A DNA stretch of 40,281 bases from a virus (IMGVR_UViG_3300018476_000021:1-40281); one strand, 5' to 3'; numbered from the stretch's first letter, positions 1-7,285 are shown. The notes: generated by a model from the letters alone, not told the origin. A program made the numbers and translations.

Positions 1-123
1 CGGTTCGGCGCGGTGAGAGTGAACACGCGGAATGGGAGTCGAGCCCTGACGCCCAGACCATACACAGTCACTGCTTCGAACGTACCTCCATACACCACGC
101 TTCGGAACGTGGAGAATCCGGCC
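1..123. repeat. Terminal direct repeat, left copy (circular overlap)
   Basis: These bases are identical to 40159-40281. A coding frame runs continuously across the join, so the repeat is most simply the overlap left when a circular or circularly permuted genome was assembled. The unit genome is 40,158 bp. Confidence 0.95.
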
Positions 124-464
124 ACGCTGGGTGTCCGGGAGTTATCGGCATTGGCAAATACGACCACCGAGAGCCTCGCCCCGCCCGGCACGTTGAGCGG
201 TCGCCCCGCAGCCACGTCATACACGACGTCGGTGTACTTGACATCGTAGCCCGGGTTGGCGCCCCGGATGTCGAATACCAAGCGGTCGAAGCAGAAGTTG
301 CGCCCAGCGCGCACGTTGGTGATGTCGCCACCCTGGTGTAGATTCGCCTTCTCCAGCGAGCCCCAGTTCTCGTGCGGGCAGGGCACCGTAGCCTCAGCCG
401 AGGCGGTACCGCCCACCAGAGCGGCCATGATCAGTAGGAATGTTAGTAGGAAACTACGCAGCAT
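1..464 (-). CDS. Secreted AMIN-like domain protein, N-terminal part (continues at 40158-40128)
   Basis: Joined across the contig ends, the frame gives 164 residues. The first 25 or so form a clear Sec signal peptide (MLRSFLLTFLLIMAALVGG, then TASA before the likely cleavage site). The mature part has FDRLVFDIRGANPGYDVKY and, at the end, PFRVFTLTAPNR and RLVIDV. This pattern is known from AMIN-like domain proteins of actinobacteria, which are exported. The ATG lies 8 bases inside the polymerase gene, so the two are translationally linked. An exported protein inside a DNA-replication operon is unexpected. A role at the cell envelope, such as superinfection exclusion, is only a guess. Confidence 0.85.
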   Translation of the reverse strand, partial: MLRSFLLTFLLIMAALVGGTASAEATVPCPHENWGSLEKANLHQGGDITNVRAGRNFCFDRLVFDIRGANPGYDVKYTDVVYDVAAGRPLNVPGGARLSVVVFANADNSRTPSVAGFSTFRSVVYGGTFEAVTVYGLGVRARLPFRVFTLTAPN

Positions 465-2430
465 CGGTCCACCGTTTCTGGTCTATCTTGAACGGAACAT
501 CGAGCCCGCCAATCGCAACCAGTCGGTCACGGAAGGTATTGATGCCGAGGGTCTTGATTTTGTCTAGCTCGTCCTCCTGGCCGTGGGGGACCTCCAGCAC
601 CAGGTCGTCGTGCGTCTGGAGCAACAGCCATCCGGGCCATTGCTCGTTGACCTCGACCATCCAGAGCTTCATCAGCTCGGCCACGGTGCCCTGAATAACC
701 GCGTTCCAAGCCTTGTGCGTGCGCTCCCCGTAGCCGAACACTCGCCTGCGGCCGGTTACCTTCATCGTCAGGTAACCACGACCGCCCAGACCTTTATCTG
801 CGCGCTGCATGGCCTGGTGGCTGGCGCGAGTGAACTCGGGGAACTCGTCATCGTAACGCTTCTTGAGTGCGCGGGTGTCGTTGCGGCTGTAATCCTGGCC
901 GGTGAACAGCCGGATCTGTTCCCGCAGTGTATCGATTCCCGCGCCGTAAAGGATGCCGAAGGTCAGCCGCTTCGCCACGGCTCGCATCGCGTCCCAGTCA
1001 GCGTCGCCCGGCTTTACATTGAACACCTTGGTGGCGGTCTGGCCGTGGACGTCGGTTCCGGCGAGCAGGACCTCTAGCATCCCCTGGCAGCGGCTGATCG
1101 AGGTGGCCACCCGGACCTCGGCCTGACTAATGTCGAGCGAGAACAACTCGGTACCCTCGCGCGCGCGGAAGAATTCCCGAATCGGCACGATCCCCTCGGG
1201 AATCTGGTGCGCGTGGGGGATGGCCTGGAGCTGGACTCGCTCGACGGACAGGCGGCCGGAGACCGCGCCACCCGTCTTACCCCCGGGGCGATCGGACTCG
1301 ATTCGCATCTGCCGATAGTTGCAGCGCAGTCGCCCGTCCTGACCCGTAGCGGCGGGCCATCCCCGGTACCATTTGGAGGCCGCGCTCAGGTAGCCCTGGT
1401 AAGTAATCCACTGGTTGGCGTCGGTGGCGACGCGGGTGTTGGGGGACTTGGCCAGGTCGCGCATGACGTCCTTGGCTACGCTCGGGACGGCGAAGTGCTT
1501 CTGCGCGCCTGGCACCGTGGGTCGGAAGGGCAGAGCATTGCGAGCGTTATCGATCTCGGCTTTGAGACGCAGGTACTCCTCGTACGCCTCATCCTTGGCG
1601 AAGCCGATCCCGCGCCGCTCCATGTCGAACAGACACCGGAACATTCGCAGCTCCAGCATCCGCACGTCCTCGAAGTGCTGAGGGATTGCGCCCTCTTCGA
1701 TAATCTCCCGCTGATATTCCCACAGCCGGTAGGTCTGGTTAGCGTCGCGTGCCGCGTACGGTTCCAGACATCCCCAGGTTAGCAGATCGTAACGCCAGGT
1801 GAGACCCTTACCCTGGCGCTTGAGTTCCCTCTGGATCGCGAGCTGGGCATCGCCTTCGTCCTCGCCGTATAGGCGTTTCAGGGTGGGTTTGAGCGAGCTG
1901 GATTCCAGCGGCCAGAGCAGGCCATTCGCGTGCTGGGTGTCCCAGAACACGGAGCGGCTGAGGTCTCGACCGGTGCTCGGGTCGAGGCGATGCCCGGCCG
2001 CCGCGATGTGGCAATCGAACTTCGCGTGGTGCATGATCAGTGGGTGCTGGCCCAGCCAGTCCAGCAGCGTGCCGAGCGATTCCTGCGGGAGATTGATGCT
2101 GCCATCGTCGAAGTCGGACTCGGCGCCGAACCCCATCGGGCCGGGGATGTGGCGCAGGGCTTCGCGTCGCCAGACTGGCATGGCGGGCAGCGGATAGAAT
2201 CCGGCTTTGCCTGCGGGGGACCAGCCGCAGCGTCCCGGCTTACCGTACAGCCAGCCCTGATCGAAGGCCCAGACCTGCTCTTGGAGCTGGTGGTGCTGAT
2301 CACGCCAGGCCGCAGATACGACAGAGACCCGGGCTCGTGGAGCTTTACCCGGGTCTCCGTCTACGAATAGGCCGCTGGTTTCAGTGTCTACCGCAATGGG
2401 GACCGTCTCTGGCACCAGGGGCAGCAGCAT
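454..2430 (-). CDS. Family A DNA polymerase with 3'-5' exonuclease (DpoZ candidate)
   Basis: This is a 658-aa replicative polymerase of the Pol I family without a 5'-nuclease domain. The DEDD exonuclease shows D15/E17 (DTETSGL), KFDCH near 137-141 and YAARD near 225-229. The polymerase shows motif A LDISQAEVR (D433), motif B R483-K488-FGILYG, and motif C HDD at 607-609 where Pol I enzymes have HDE. In Z-genome phages a family A polymerase near purZ (DpoZ) tolerates or prefers aminoadenine. Here the polymerase is upstream of purZ in the same operon across the contig join, which makes it the DpoZ candidate. Its mRNA appears to be leaderless. Confidence 0.95.
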   Translation of the reverse strand: MLLPLVPETVPIAVDTETSGLFVDGDPGKAPRARVSVVSAAWRDQHHQLQEQVWAFDQGWLYGKPGRCGWSPAGKAGFYPLPAMPVWRREALRHIPGPMGFGAESDFDDGSINLPQESLGTLLDWLGQHPLIMHHAKFDCHIAAAGHRLDPSTGRDLSRSVFWDTQHANGLLWPLESSSLKPTLKRLYGEDEGDAQLAIQRELKRQGKGLTWRYDLLTWGCLEPYAARDANQTYRLWEYQREIIEEGAIPQHFEDVRMLELRMFRCLFDMERRGIGFAKDEAYEEYLRLKAEIDNARNALPFRPTVPGAQKHFAVPSVAKDVMRDLAKSPNTRVATDANQWITYQGYLSAASKWYRGWPAATGQDGRLRCNYRQMRIESDRPGGKTGGAVSGRLSVERVQLQAIPHAHQIPEGIVPIREFFRAREGTELFSLDISQAEVRVATSISRCQGMLEVLLAGTDVHGQTATKVFNVKPGDADWDAMRAVAKRLTFGILYGAGIDTLREQIRLFTGQDYSRNDTRALKKRYDDEFPEFTRASHQAMQRADKGLGGRGYLTMKVTGRRRVFGYGERTHKAWNAVIQGTVAELMKLWMVEVNEQWPGWLLLQTHDDLVLEVPHGQEDELDKIKTLGINTFRDRLVAIGGLDVPFKIDQKRWTDAA

Positions 2431-2465
2431 CCCCCCAGTGTACCACGCGGGCGACTACGTGTCAA
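2428..2465 (-). promoter_or_regulatory. Leaderless promoter of the polymerase gene
   Basis: On the minus strand TTGACA (2465-2460), 17 bp and TACACT (2442-2437) are followed by six G and then ATG at 2430. The -10 to ATG distance of 6 nt puts transcription start at or next to the start codon. The TGA stop of the upstream gene lies inside the -35 box. Confidence 0.8.
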
Positions 2466-2881
2466 GCCCGGTCAGCCGAAAGGGTCGCCCTTTCCTCGCA
2501 GCTGATGCAGAGGGCCGCCTGGACGATGAAAGGCCCCATGAACAGATATAAATAGGTGACCTCGTCGACCGGCATCCGGCAGGCATCGCACTCCTTGAAG
2601 CAGGCGCAGAGCCGGGTGCACGCCCAGTGCTCGTCGCAAAAGATGAATCGCGCGCGCGGTACCCAGTACATCACGCGTGGCGAATCGATCCGGCTGCAGC
2701 ATCGACCGATCTCTGAGGCTCTAAGCTCCAGACCCAGGCGGTGACTGAGCGCGTCGTGGATGGCGACATCCTTCGCCTCAACCAACACGGTACCCGGATG
2801 GGGATCTTCGCGCATTCGATCGAGGCGGGCTCGCACGTCTCGACAGGCGGCTTCGTACTGGTCAGCGTGCGCTACATTCAT
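2462..2881 (-). CDS. Cysteine-rich hypothetical protein
   Basis: This 139-aa protein has a Cys-rich C-terminal half (CC, CDEH, CTRLCACFKECDAC, CISCEE) that looks like a metal-binding, probably zinc, domain. The N-terminal part is charged and helical. I do not recognise the family. The ATG overlaps the stop of the DUF7218-like gene (ATGA), and the stop overlaps the polymerase promoter, so it belongs to the leftward operon. Confidence 0.75.
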   Translation of the reverse strand: MNVAHADQYEAACRDVRARLDRMREDPHPGTVLVEAKDVAIHDALSHRLGLELRASEIGRCCSRIDSPRVMYWVPRARFIFCDEHWACTRLCACFKECDACRMPVDEVTYLYLFMGPFIVQAALCISCEERATLSADRA

Positions 2882-2997
2882 CGGCGGCGTCGCTTCGCGT
2901 TGGAGATCCTAGCGGCCTTCTTCTTCGAGAAGCCCTTGGCACGCAGGGCCTCGTACTGCCTCGGGTGCTTGATGCTTGCGTACTTCTTTCCTGGCAT
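2878..2997 (-). CDS. Small DUF7218-like protein
   Basis: This is a 39-aa basic protein starting MPGKKYASIKHPRQYEALRA and continuing KGFSKKKAARISNA. The pattern (MPGKKYxSIKxPxxYExLRxKGxSKxxAARIxNA) is widespread in actinobacteria and their phages as DUF7218, with no known function. A G-rich site (GGGGGAC) lies upstream of the ATG. Its stop overlaps the next start (ATGA). Confidence 0.8.
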   Translation of the reverse strand: MPGKKYASIKHPRQYEALRAKGFSKKKAARISNAKRRRR

Positions 2998-3018
2998 GGC
3001 AGTCCCCCAAAGACTTGC

Positions 3019-3059
3019 GCGCCCCTCCAGCACAACCCCCGAGTCGGCAGGAGGGGCGC
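3019..3059 (-). other. Perfect 10-bp inverted repeat in a 5' leader
   Basis: GCGCCCCTCC at 3019-3028 is mirrored by GGAGGGGCGC at 3050-3059 with a 21-base loop. It begins where transcription from the promoter at 3095-3066 should start, so the leftward mRNA would open with this hairpin. It could stabilise the mRNA or bind a regulator. Confidence 0.6.
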
Positions 3060-3065
3060 ACTACC

Positions 3066-3095
3066 ATCGTACCCCCGCGCGGGACCGGCTGTCAA
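3066..3095 (-). promoter_or_regulatory. Leftward promoter inside the end of the RecB-like gene
   Basis: On the minus strand TTGACA (3095-3090), 18 bp and TACGAT (3071-3066). It would drive the DUF7218-like, Cys-rich and polymerase genes independently of the upstream regulator region. Confidence 0.65.
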
Positions 3096-3958
3096 TGCCG
3101 AGTGAAGTCCTGCCGGAAATCGAGATCCTTGAGCATGACCCGCACACGTTCGGGTTCAGTCCCCCTGCCAAGGAGACAGGGCGAGGTGAAGCCGCACTTC
3201 CACTTACAGGTGTCCGGGTTGGGGTGCCTCGGCGTCACCTGGGTCTCAGCTAGATCCAAGTTCAGGTACGCGGCGTGAATATCGAGCGCGGTCGAGCGGA
3301 CCTCCTCGGCCATGGTCGCCAGCTCTTGGTCGGTGCGCACCATCTTGATTCGGCAGAAGCGCTCCTCCAGCGGCATGTGTCCCTTGTTGCGCTGAGTGCG
3401 CGCCGCGTTGTGGACGATCCCGAATACCCGCATATCCGGGTTGTATTCGTTGATGATCCACTGGTAGAGCGCGAACTGATCGTCGAGATCAGTCTCCTTC
3501 TCTTTCGGCAGATTTTGGCCGCTCTTGTGGTCCCAAAGCCAGTACTGCCCGTGGCGGTCCTCGACCGAGAGATCGATCCGGCACTTGATGTTGATAAGTC
3601 CCTCGATTAGGGGAACTTCCATCTTCAGCTCGACGTCGACGACGCGCCACTCCTGATCGGCCTGCCACATCTGGACATAGCCGGTGTACATCCAGCGAAT
3701 CAGCTCGACGATTTCCTCGGGGGTTCCGGTGTGCTCTCCCACCGCGTCGAGATACTTATCCACATTGTCCATCGCGATCCCAAGTGAACCCGTATTTCGA
3801 AGGATGCGATAGTGGACTTCGAGGATGGAGTGCCAAAGAGATCCCTTGGCCAAAGCGGGCGAGACGGTAGGCTCGACCCATCGCTCGGCGTAGGCCAGTC
3901 GCCACTTATAGGGACACTGTCGCCAGGCATCGATTTCACTCCAGCTGATCGTAATCAC
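3092..3958 (-). CDS. RecB/Cas4-like PD-(D/E)XK nuclease with Fe-S cysteines
   Basis: This 288-aa protein begins with SWSEIDAWRQCPYKWRLAY, the usual start of Cas4/RecB-family (PDDEXK_1) nucleases. It has H43 in AKGSLWH, D129 in IKCRID, and D143/K145 in LWDHKSG as the catalytic D-(D/E)XK set. C15 with C near 251, 255 and 261 (TCKWKCGFTSPC) matches a 4Fe-4S cluster. The expected role is end-processing in phage recombination or replication, together with the Sak4-like ATPase. The GTG start overlaps the upstream stop (GTGA); longer starts would run further into the upstream gene. Confidence 0.9.
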   Translation of the reverse strand: MITISWSEIDAWRQCPYKWRLAYAERWVEPTVSPALAKGSLWHSILEVHYRILRNTGSLGIAMDNVDKYLDAVGEHTGTPEEIVELIRWMYTGYVQMWQADQEWRVVDVELKMEVPLIEGLINIKCRIDLSVEDRHGQYWLWDHKSGQNLPKEKETDLDDQFALYQWIINEYNPDMRVFGIVHNAARTQRNKGHMPLEERFCRIKMVRTDQELATMAEEVRSTALDIHAAYLNLDLAETQVTPRHPNPDTCKWKCGFTSPCLLGRGTEPERVRVMLKDLDFRQDFTRH

Positions 3959-4170
3959 CGGGCGCTCAGCGCCCCCATCGCACGCAAGAGGGACATTGCC
4001 TCTAGCTGGGCGTCGGAAGCTTTCCACTCGGGAAGAGTGACAACGGCGCAGTGGTAGTAACCGCGCACGTCATCGGAGGTGTGTACGTACCTCCAGACGT
4101 GACGGCTGATCTTGTAGCCGCGAGCCCAGTGTTCGGCCTCGCTCAATCCGTTGGCAAATATGAGCATCAT
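3955..4170 (-). CDS. Hypothetical protein (71 aa)
   Basis: The product starts MMLIFANGLSEAEHWARGYK, and I do not recognise it. A good ribosome site (AGGAG) precedes the ATG. Its stop overlaps the nuclease start, indicating coupling within the leftward operon. Confidence 0.75.
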   Translation of the reverse strand: MMLIFANGLSEAEHWARGYKISRHVWRYVHTSDDVRGYYHCAVVTLPEWKASDAQLEAMSLLRAMGALSAR

Positions 4171-4196
4171 GTGGGGAGTCTCCTAACATGGGGCGA

Positions 4197-4232
4197 CCCC
4201 CGGAGGGGAACCCGACCTGGTACCTCCGGGGG
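4197..4232 (-). terminator. Strong hairpin between operon genes
   Basis: CCCCCGGAGG (4197-4206) pairs perfectly with CCTCCGGGGG (4223-4232) across 16 bases. No T-run follows on either strand, so it may be a partial terminator or an mRNA-end stabiliser after the 222-aa gene. Confidence 0.5.
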
Positions 4233-4268
4233 CCGCATTGGGAGGGGACGACACTAGCCCCCGGGCCT

Positions 4269-4937
4269 CTACTGCTCCTGGAACTCGCCCTCGTCCGTTG
4301 CCCCGGCCGTGCCCTCGGCCGAGTCTCCCTCGGCAGACGATTCGACAGGCGAGACGTCCGTGTTGTCCTGGTCGATGACGAGCTCCTCGAACCCGTCCTC
4401 AAACCGGATGAGCATCTGTGTCGGAGAGATGTGACGCAGGACCGTGGCCTCCTGGCCCTCCCGATCACCCGACGTGCGCATGACCGTGGTCCCCTTCTTG
4501 GGACGCTTGGACTGCGCGGCGCGTTCGGCTGCCTTCTGCTCCTTGCTGGCCGCCTGGGTCTTGGCACGCGTGCTGCGCGCCTCTTCCTTGGCGTCGAACT
4601 TGTCCTTGGCCGTCTCCAGGGTGTGCGCCCAGTGGGAGTCGACCCCCGCCCCACGCTCCTGGTCGAGCCGACGTGCGATATCGATCGCGCTGAGCTGCGG
4701 CCAAGCGTCCGTGCCCTCGGGCAGTTCGGCCTCGACTCCGCCGTGCTCCTGGATGAACCAGGGGTCGGGCAGCGTCTCACCGGCGAGATGGGCCTTGCGC
4801 AGCTTGCTGAGGTAGGACGCGTCACCGCCTGGTGCCCACTTCCGACGCGCGTACTTGCCAGATCCGCTGAAGCATCGCTTGAGGACCGGCTCGGGCGGCG
4901 TCTGGGTTTCGGTCTCGTCGACTTCCGTGCTGGTCAT
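4269..4937 (-). CDS. Charged hypothetical protein (222 aa)
   Basis: The ATG follows a near-perfect ribosome site (AAAGGAGTGG), which decides against longer starts. The middle (about residues 100-145) is a lysine-, alanine- and glutamate-rich likely coiled coil. The C-terminus is acidic and Ser/Glu-rich (SSAEGDSAEG) and looks disordered. A short segment (QMLIRFEDGFEELVIDQD) resembles a beta-strand pair. I do not recognise the family. The gene has its own promoter (TTGTGG-17-TAGGAT). Confidence 0.8.
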   Translation of the reverse strand: MTSTEVDETETQTPPEPVLKRCFSGSGKYARRKWAPGGDASYLSKLRKAHLAGETLPDPWFIQEHGGVEAELPEGTDAWPQLSAIDIARRLDQERGAGVDSHWAHTLETAKDKFDAKEEARSTRAKTQAASKEQKAAERAAQSKRPKKGTTVMRTSGDREGQEATVLRHISPTQMLIRFEDGFEELVIDQDNTDVSPVESSAEGDSAEGTAGATDEGEFQEQ

Positions 4938-4983
4938 TACCACTCCTTTAGTCCCCGGCCCTGGGTACGGGCCGTCTGAGACC

Positions 4984-5012
4984 ATCCTACCACGTACGTC
5001 GGCTGGCCACAA
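4984..5012 (-). promoter_or_regulatory. Leftward promoter of the 222-aa gene
   Basis: On the minus strand TTGTGG (5012-5007), 17 bp and TAGGAT (4989-4984), preceded by TGG as in most promoters here. The leader to the ATG at 4937 is about 40 nt. Confidence 0.6.
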
Positions 5013-5014
5013 TC

Positions 5015-5278
5015 CTACGGGCGGAGCGCTTCGAGCGTACCGATCCAGTAAGCGACGTCAGTCTCGTCTCGGCCGCGCGTTACCAACTTATCGGCCGTGT
5101 CCTTGTGTCCGTCGGACCAAAGTGTGAGGGAACCCTCGCCCATCACGTACGCCAGCTCAATATTAGTTGAGCCAACCCGCCAGGTGGTGCCGCTGCGGTT
5201 AGGCTGGGGGCCGTAGCCTACTTCCAGCCACCGGCGTACGATGGCGAGGGTGTCTAGGACGCGCTCATTCTCCGTCAT
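5015..5278 (-). CDS. Hypothetical protein (87 aa)
   Basis: The product starts MTENERVLDTLAIVRRWLEV and has a compact alpha/beta look. I see no recognisable domain. The ATG overlaps the stop of the upstream regulator gene (ATGA), so it is co-translated with it. Confidence 0.75.
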   Translation of the reverse strand: MTENERVLDTLAIVRRWLEVGYGPQPNRSGTTWRVGSTNIELAYVMGEGSLTLWSDGHKDTADKLVTRGRDETDVAYWIGTLEALRP

Positions 5279-5520
5279 GCGAGCATAGCTCCGGTGTCGT
5301 CGTCGGCAGTGGTAGCGTCGAACACGTGCTTTCGGAGGAAGTCGCTGAACATGACCGCTCCTCCCGCATAGGCGTCAACCGCCTCTTTCGCGTCCAGTTC
5401 GAATACCAGGATGATCCGGGTAAATAGGCTGGTGCTCGGTTTGCGAGTCCCATTCCGGATCTTGCTGGCCATCGTGTAGTCACACCCGGTCAGCCGGGCG
5501 AACTCATTGTTAGTAACCAC
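5275..5520 (-). CDS. Cro/CI-like helix-turn-helix regulator A
   Basis: This 81-aa protein has a compact HTH: EFARLTGCDYTMASKIRNG followed by TRKPSTSLFTRIILVFELD, the usual shape of an XRE domain with recognition helix and C-terminal helices. I place the start at GTG 5520, which follows GAGGAG at good spacing; upstream codons run into the promoter. It is the first gene of the leftward operon and faces the rightward promoter, so it is a candidate repressor of the replication genes. It is clearly paralogous to the regulator at 35345-35638. Confidence 0.8.
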   Translation of the reverse strand: MVTNNEFARLTGCDYTMASKIRNGTRKPSTSLFTRIILVFELDAKEAVDAYAGGAVMFSDFLRKHVFDATTADDDTGAMLA

Positions 5521-5543
5521 TGATAGACTCCTCTCACTCCACC

Positions 5544-5572
5544 AGTATAGCACGCTCGTGACTAGCCGTCAA
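5544..5572 (-). promoter_or_regulatory. Leftward promoter of the regulator operon
   Basis: On the minus strand TTGACG (5572-5567), 17 bp and TATACT (5549-5544). It is divergent from the rightward promoter at 5649. The roughly 75 bp between the two -35 boxes is AT-richer than its surroundings and is the natural place for operators. Confidence 0.75.
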
Positions 5573-5648
5573 CTCAGAGCGATTTGAATTACTCCAATCG
5601 GGTGACATACAGAAAACACCGCGTAAAAATGGCACTCGCTGGTGGCCA

Positions 5649-5686
5649 TTGACACGTGGTCAGCGGTGTGGTACACTGGGTGGGTG
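5649..5686 (+). promoter_or_regulatory. Rightward leaderless promoter
   Basis: TTGACA (5649-5654), 17 bp and TACACT (5672-5677), then six bases (GGGTGG) and GTG at 5684. The spacing equals that at the polymerase gene, so the first codon should be at or near the mRNA 5' end. Confidence 0.8.
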
Positions 5687-6007
5687 AGGTACTATATACA
5701 GGTTCGGCACACGGGGTTCGGGGGAGTCGCCACCGAGGCCGCGATCCGCGCCGCGTTAGAGGGCCTGGTCGGTACGCCACAGGCGCCCGTCACTGTAACA
5801 CTCGACTCCTACGTGGGGGACGAGCCGGGCGTCTATTCGATCGAGCTGGAGGGTAAGCATGAACGAGCTGGCAGCCGGGGCGCAACCAAGGACGACCCTG
5901 GCAGACCAGGAGGACTGGGTCAAGGTGCTGTACTACGGGGAGCAGGGGACTGGGAAGACGATCGATCTGGCCACGCTCGCCCGCCGAGGGCCAGTTATCT
6001 TCGTTAA
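5684..6007 (+). CDS. Hypothetical protein read from a leaderless GTG
   Basis: The start VRYYIQVRHTGFGGVA follows the -10 box by 6 nt, the spacing seen at other leaderless genes. A start further upstream would lie inside the promoter. The first 60 residues look protein-like; the family is not recognised. The frame has no stop until 6007 and so overlaps the ATPase gene by 149 bases. The residues encoded in the overlap (basic, Gly/Arg-rich) look unlike a folded domain, so the end is uncertain. Confidence 0.55.
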   Translation: MRYYIQVRHTGFGGVATEAAIRAALEGLVGTPQAPVTVTLDSYVGDEPGVYSIELEGKHERAGSRGATKDDPGRPGGLGQGAVLRGAGDWEDDRSGHARPPRASYLR

Positions 6008-6698
6008 TGCGGAGGGCGGCTTGAAGAAGCGTCCCCTGCGCACGTTCGACGTCCCGCCCGAGAACCTGTGGTTGGAGCCAGCCCGGGGGTACGAGCAGCT
6101 CGAAGCGCTGTACTGGCAGTGCAGGCGCGACTGCGAGTCCAACAAGGAGGGGCGCGCTATCGGGATCGAGTTCGACTCGATGAGCGAGATCACTAAGATC
6201 TTCACCGAAAACCAGGTGGGGGGCCGTATTGTCCGCGCGCGCGAGAAGGCGGACGCCCTGGGCATCATGCCGAAGGACACCGACATCAACCCGTTCAAGA
6301 CTCACCTGGACGACTACGGGGTGATGACGGAGCAACTGCGCCACCTGTGCCGCCGCTTCCGCGATCTGCCGATGCATGTGGGCTGGTCGGCCCTCAGCCG
6401 ACGGGACGTCGACGCCAGTGGCGGCGAGCAGACGGGCGACGCGGTGACCTACCGTCCGGCCCTGACCCCGGCGTTCGGCAACGATCTGCGCGGCTACGCG
6501 GACATCGTGGTCGCGACCCGGATCACGGCCGATGGACAATACGTGGGGATTACGAAGCCGCGATTCCAGCTCGTCGGCAAGGACCGGTTCGGGATGCTCC
6601 CGACCACGATGGTGAACCCGACGATGGACCGCATCGTGGCGGTGCTGCTCGAGGAAATAGATGCGGAGGAGGTATCCTGGAGGCCACCCACGGATTGA
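5859..6698 (+). CDS. Sak4-like RecA-fold ATPase (single-strand annealing/recombination)
   Basis: This 279-aa protein has Walker A GEQGTGKT at 27-34 and a Walker B-like IGIEFDS (D106), in the arrangement of phage AAA_24/Sak4 ATPases. These are RecA-core proteins that help anneal or exchange strands, usually with a single-strand binding protein. The next gene is a likely partner of that type. The ATG follows GAGGG at normal spacing. Confidence 0.85.
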   Translation: MNELAAGAQPRTTLADQEDWVKVLYYGEQGTGKTIDLATLARRGPVIFVNAEGGLKKRPLRTFDVPPENLWLEPARGYEQLEALYWQCRRDCESNKEGRAIGIEFDSMSEITKIFTENQVGGRIVRAREKADALGIMPKDTDINPFKTHLDDYGVMTEQLRHLCRRFRDLPMHVGWSALSRRDVDASGGEQTGDAVTYRPALTPAFGNDLRGYADIVVATRITADGQYVGITKPRFQLVGKDRFGMLPTTMVNPTMDRIVAVLLEEIDAEEVSWRPPTD

Positions 6699-6724
6699 CA
6701 GCAGGTCCCTACGGCTGGTAGGAT
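6695..6724 (+). promoter_or_regulatory. Promoter of the ssDNA-binding candidate
   Basis: TTGACA (6695-6700), 18 bp and TAGGAT (6719-6724). The -35 box spans the stop codon of the ATPase gene. The leader contains a small hairpin (GGTGGGC ... GCCCGCC) at about 6732-6748. Confidence 0.75.
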
Positions 6725-6769
6725 AGCGCTAGGTGGGCACCGCCCGCCACAACCTGAGAGGCAGAAGCA

Positions 6770-7285
6770 ATGCCGCAACTTAAGCCAGACATCGCCGAGC
6801 GAATCGACGAGCAGGAGTACACCGGTGGGATTCTTGAAAACGGGGTGTACGAGGTCATCCTCAAGGAGGTAGAGGCCCGGCCCGGCAAGGTCGCCCCCGT
6901 CTGGAGCTGGAGGTTCGAAGTGGCTCCCGGACAGAAGGGCGAGGGCCGCACGCTGTACACCAACACGTCGCTAAGCGAGGCGGCCGACTGGAAGCTCAAG
7001 GAGGCGTTCAACGCGTTCGGGGTCCCGGCCACCACGGACACCGATCTCATCCTGGGTCAGCGCTGTAAAGCGCTGGTCTACAAGTCCATCGCGCAGGGTG
7101 GGAAGCGCGAGGGCCAGTACGTGAACGCCATCCAGGAACTGTTGCCCGTGGGGCGCGCCACGCTCGACCCCAACAGCGCCACCAAGCAGGCCAAGTCCGC
7201 CGCACCTGATCCCGAGGACCCGACCGCACGACCGGCGGGTGCAGCTCCCACTGGAGACGGGCTCCCAGACGAGCCCAGGTTCTAG
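6770..7285 (+). CDS. DUF669-like, probable ssDNA-binding protein
   Basis: This 171-aa protein has a beta-rich core (GVYEVILKEVEAR, WSWRFEVAPG, CKALVYKSIAQGG) and a low-complexity acidic Pro/Ala/Asp tail ending DEPRF. The layout, an OB-like core plus an acidic tail, fits phage DUF669-type proteins that act as single-strand binding proteins beside Sak4 ATPases. The assignment rests on this pattern and on position between the ATPase and the primase-helicase, not on an exact motif. Confidence 0.6.
   Translation: MPQLKPDIAERIDEQEYTGGILENGVYEVILKEVEARPGKVAPVWSWRFEVAPGQKGEGRTLYTNTSLSEAADWKLKEAFNAFGVPATTDTDLILGQRCKALVYKSIAQGGKREGQYVNAIQELLPVGRATLDPNSATKQAKSAAPDPEDPTARPAGAAPTGDGLPDEPRF

Noticed and set aside
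1207-1782. Plus-strand open frame inside the polymerase gene
   Set aside because: It is antisense to conserved polymerase motifs and has no ribosome site.
2862-3095. 77-aa minus-strand frame starting near 3095
   Set aside because: The DUF7218-like gene in another frame has a recognised pattern and ATGA coupling; this frame is Arg/Ser/Pro-rich noise.
4070-4825. Long Arg/Ser/Pro-rich minus-strand frame
   Set aside because: It is a shadow of the 222-aa gene, which has an excellent ribosome site; the composition is typical of a wrong frame in GC-rich DNA.
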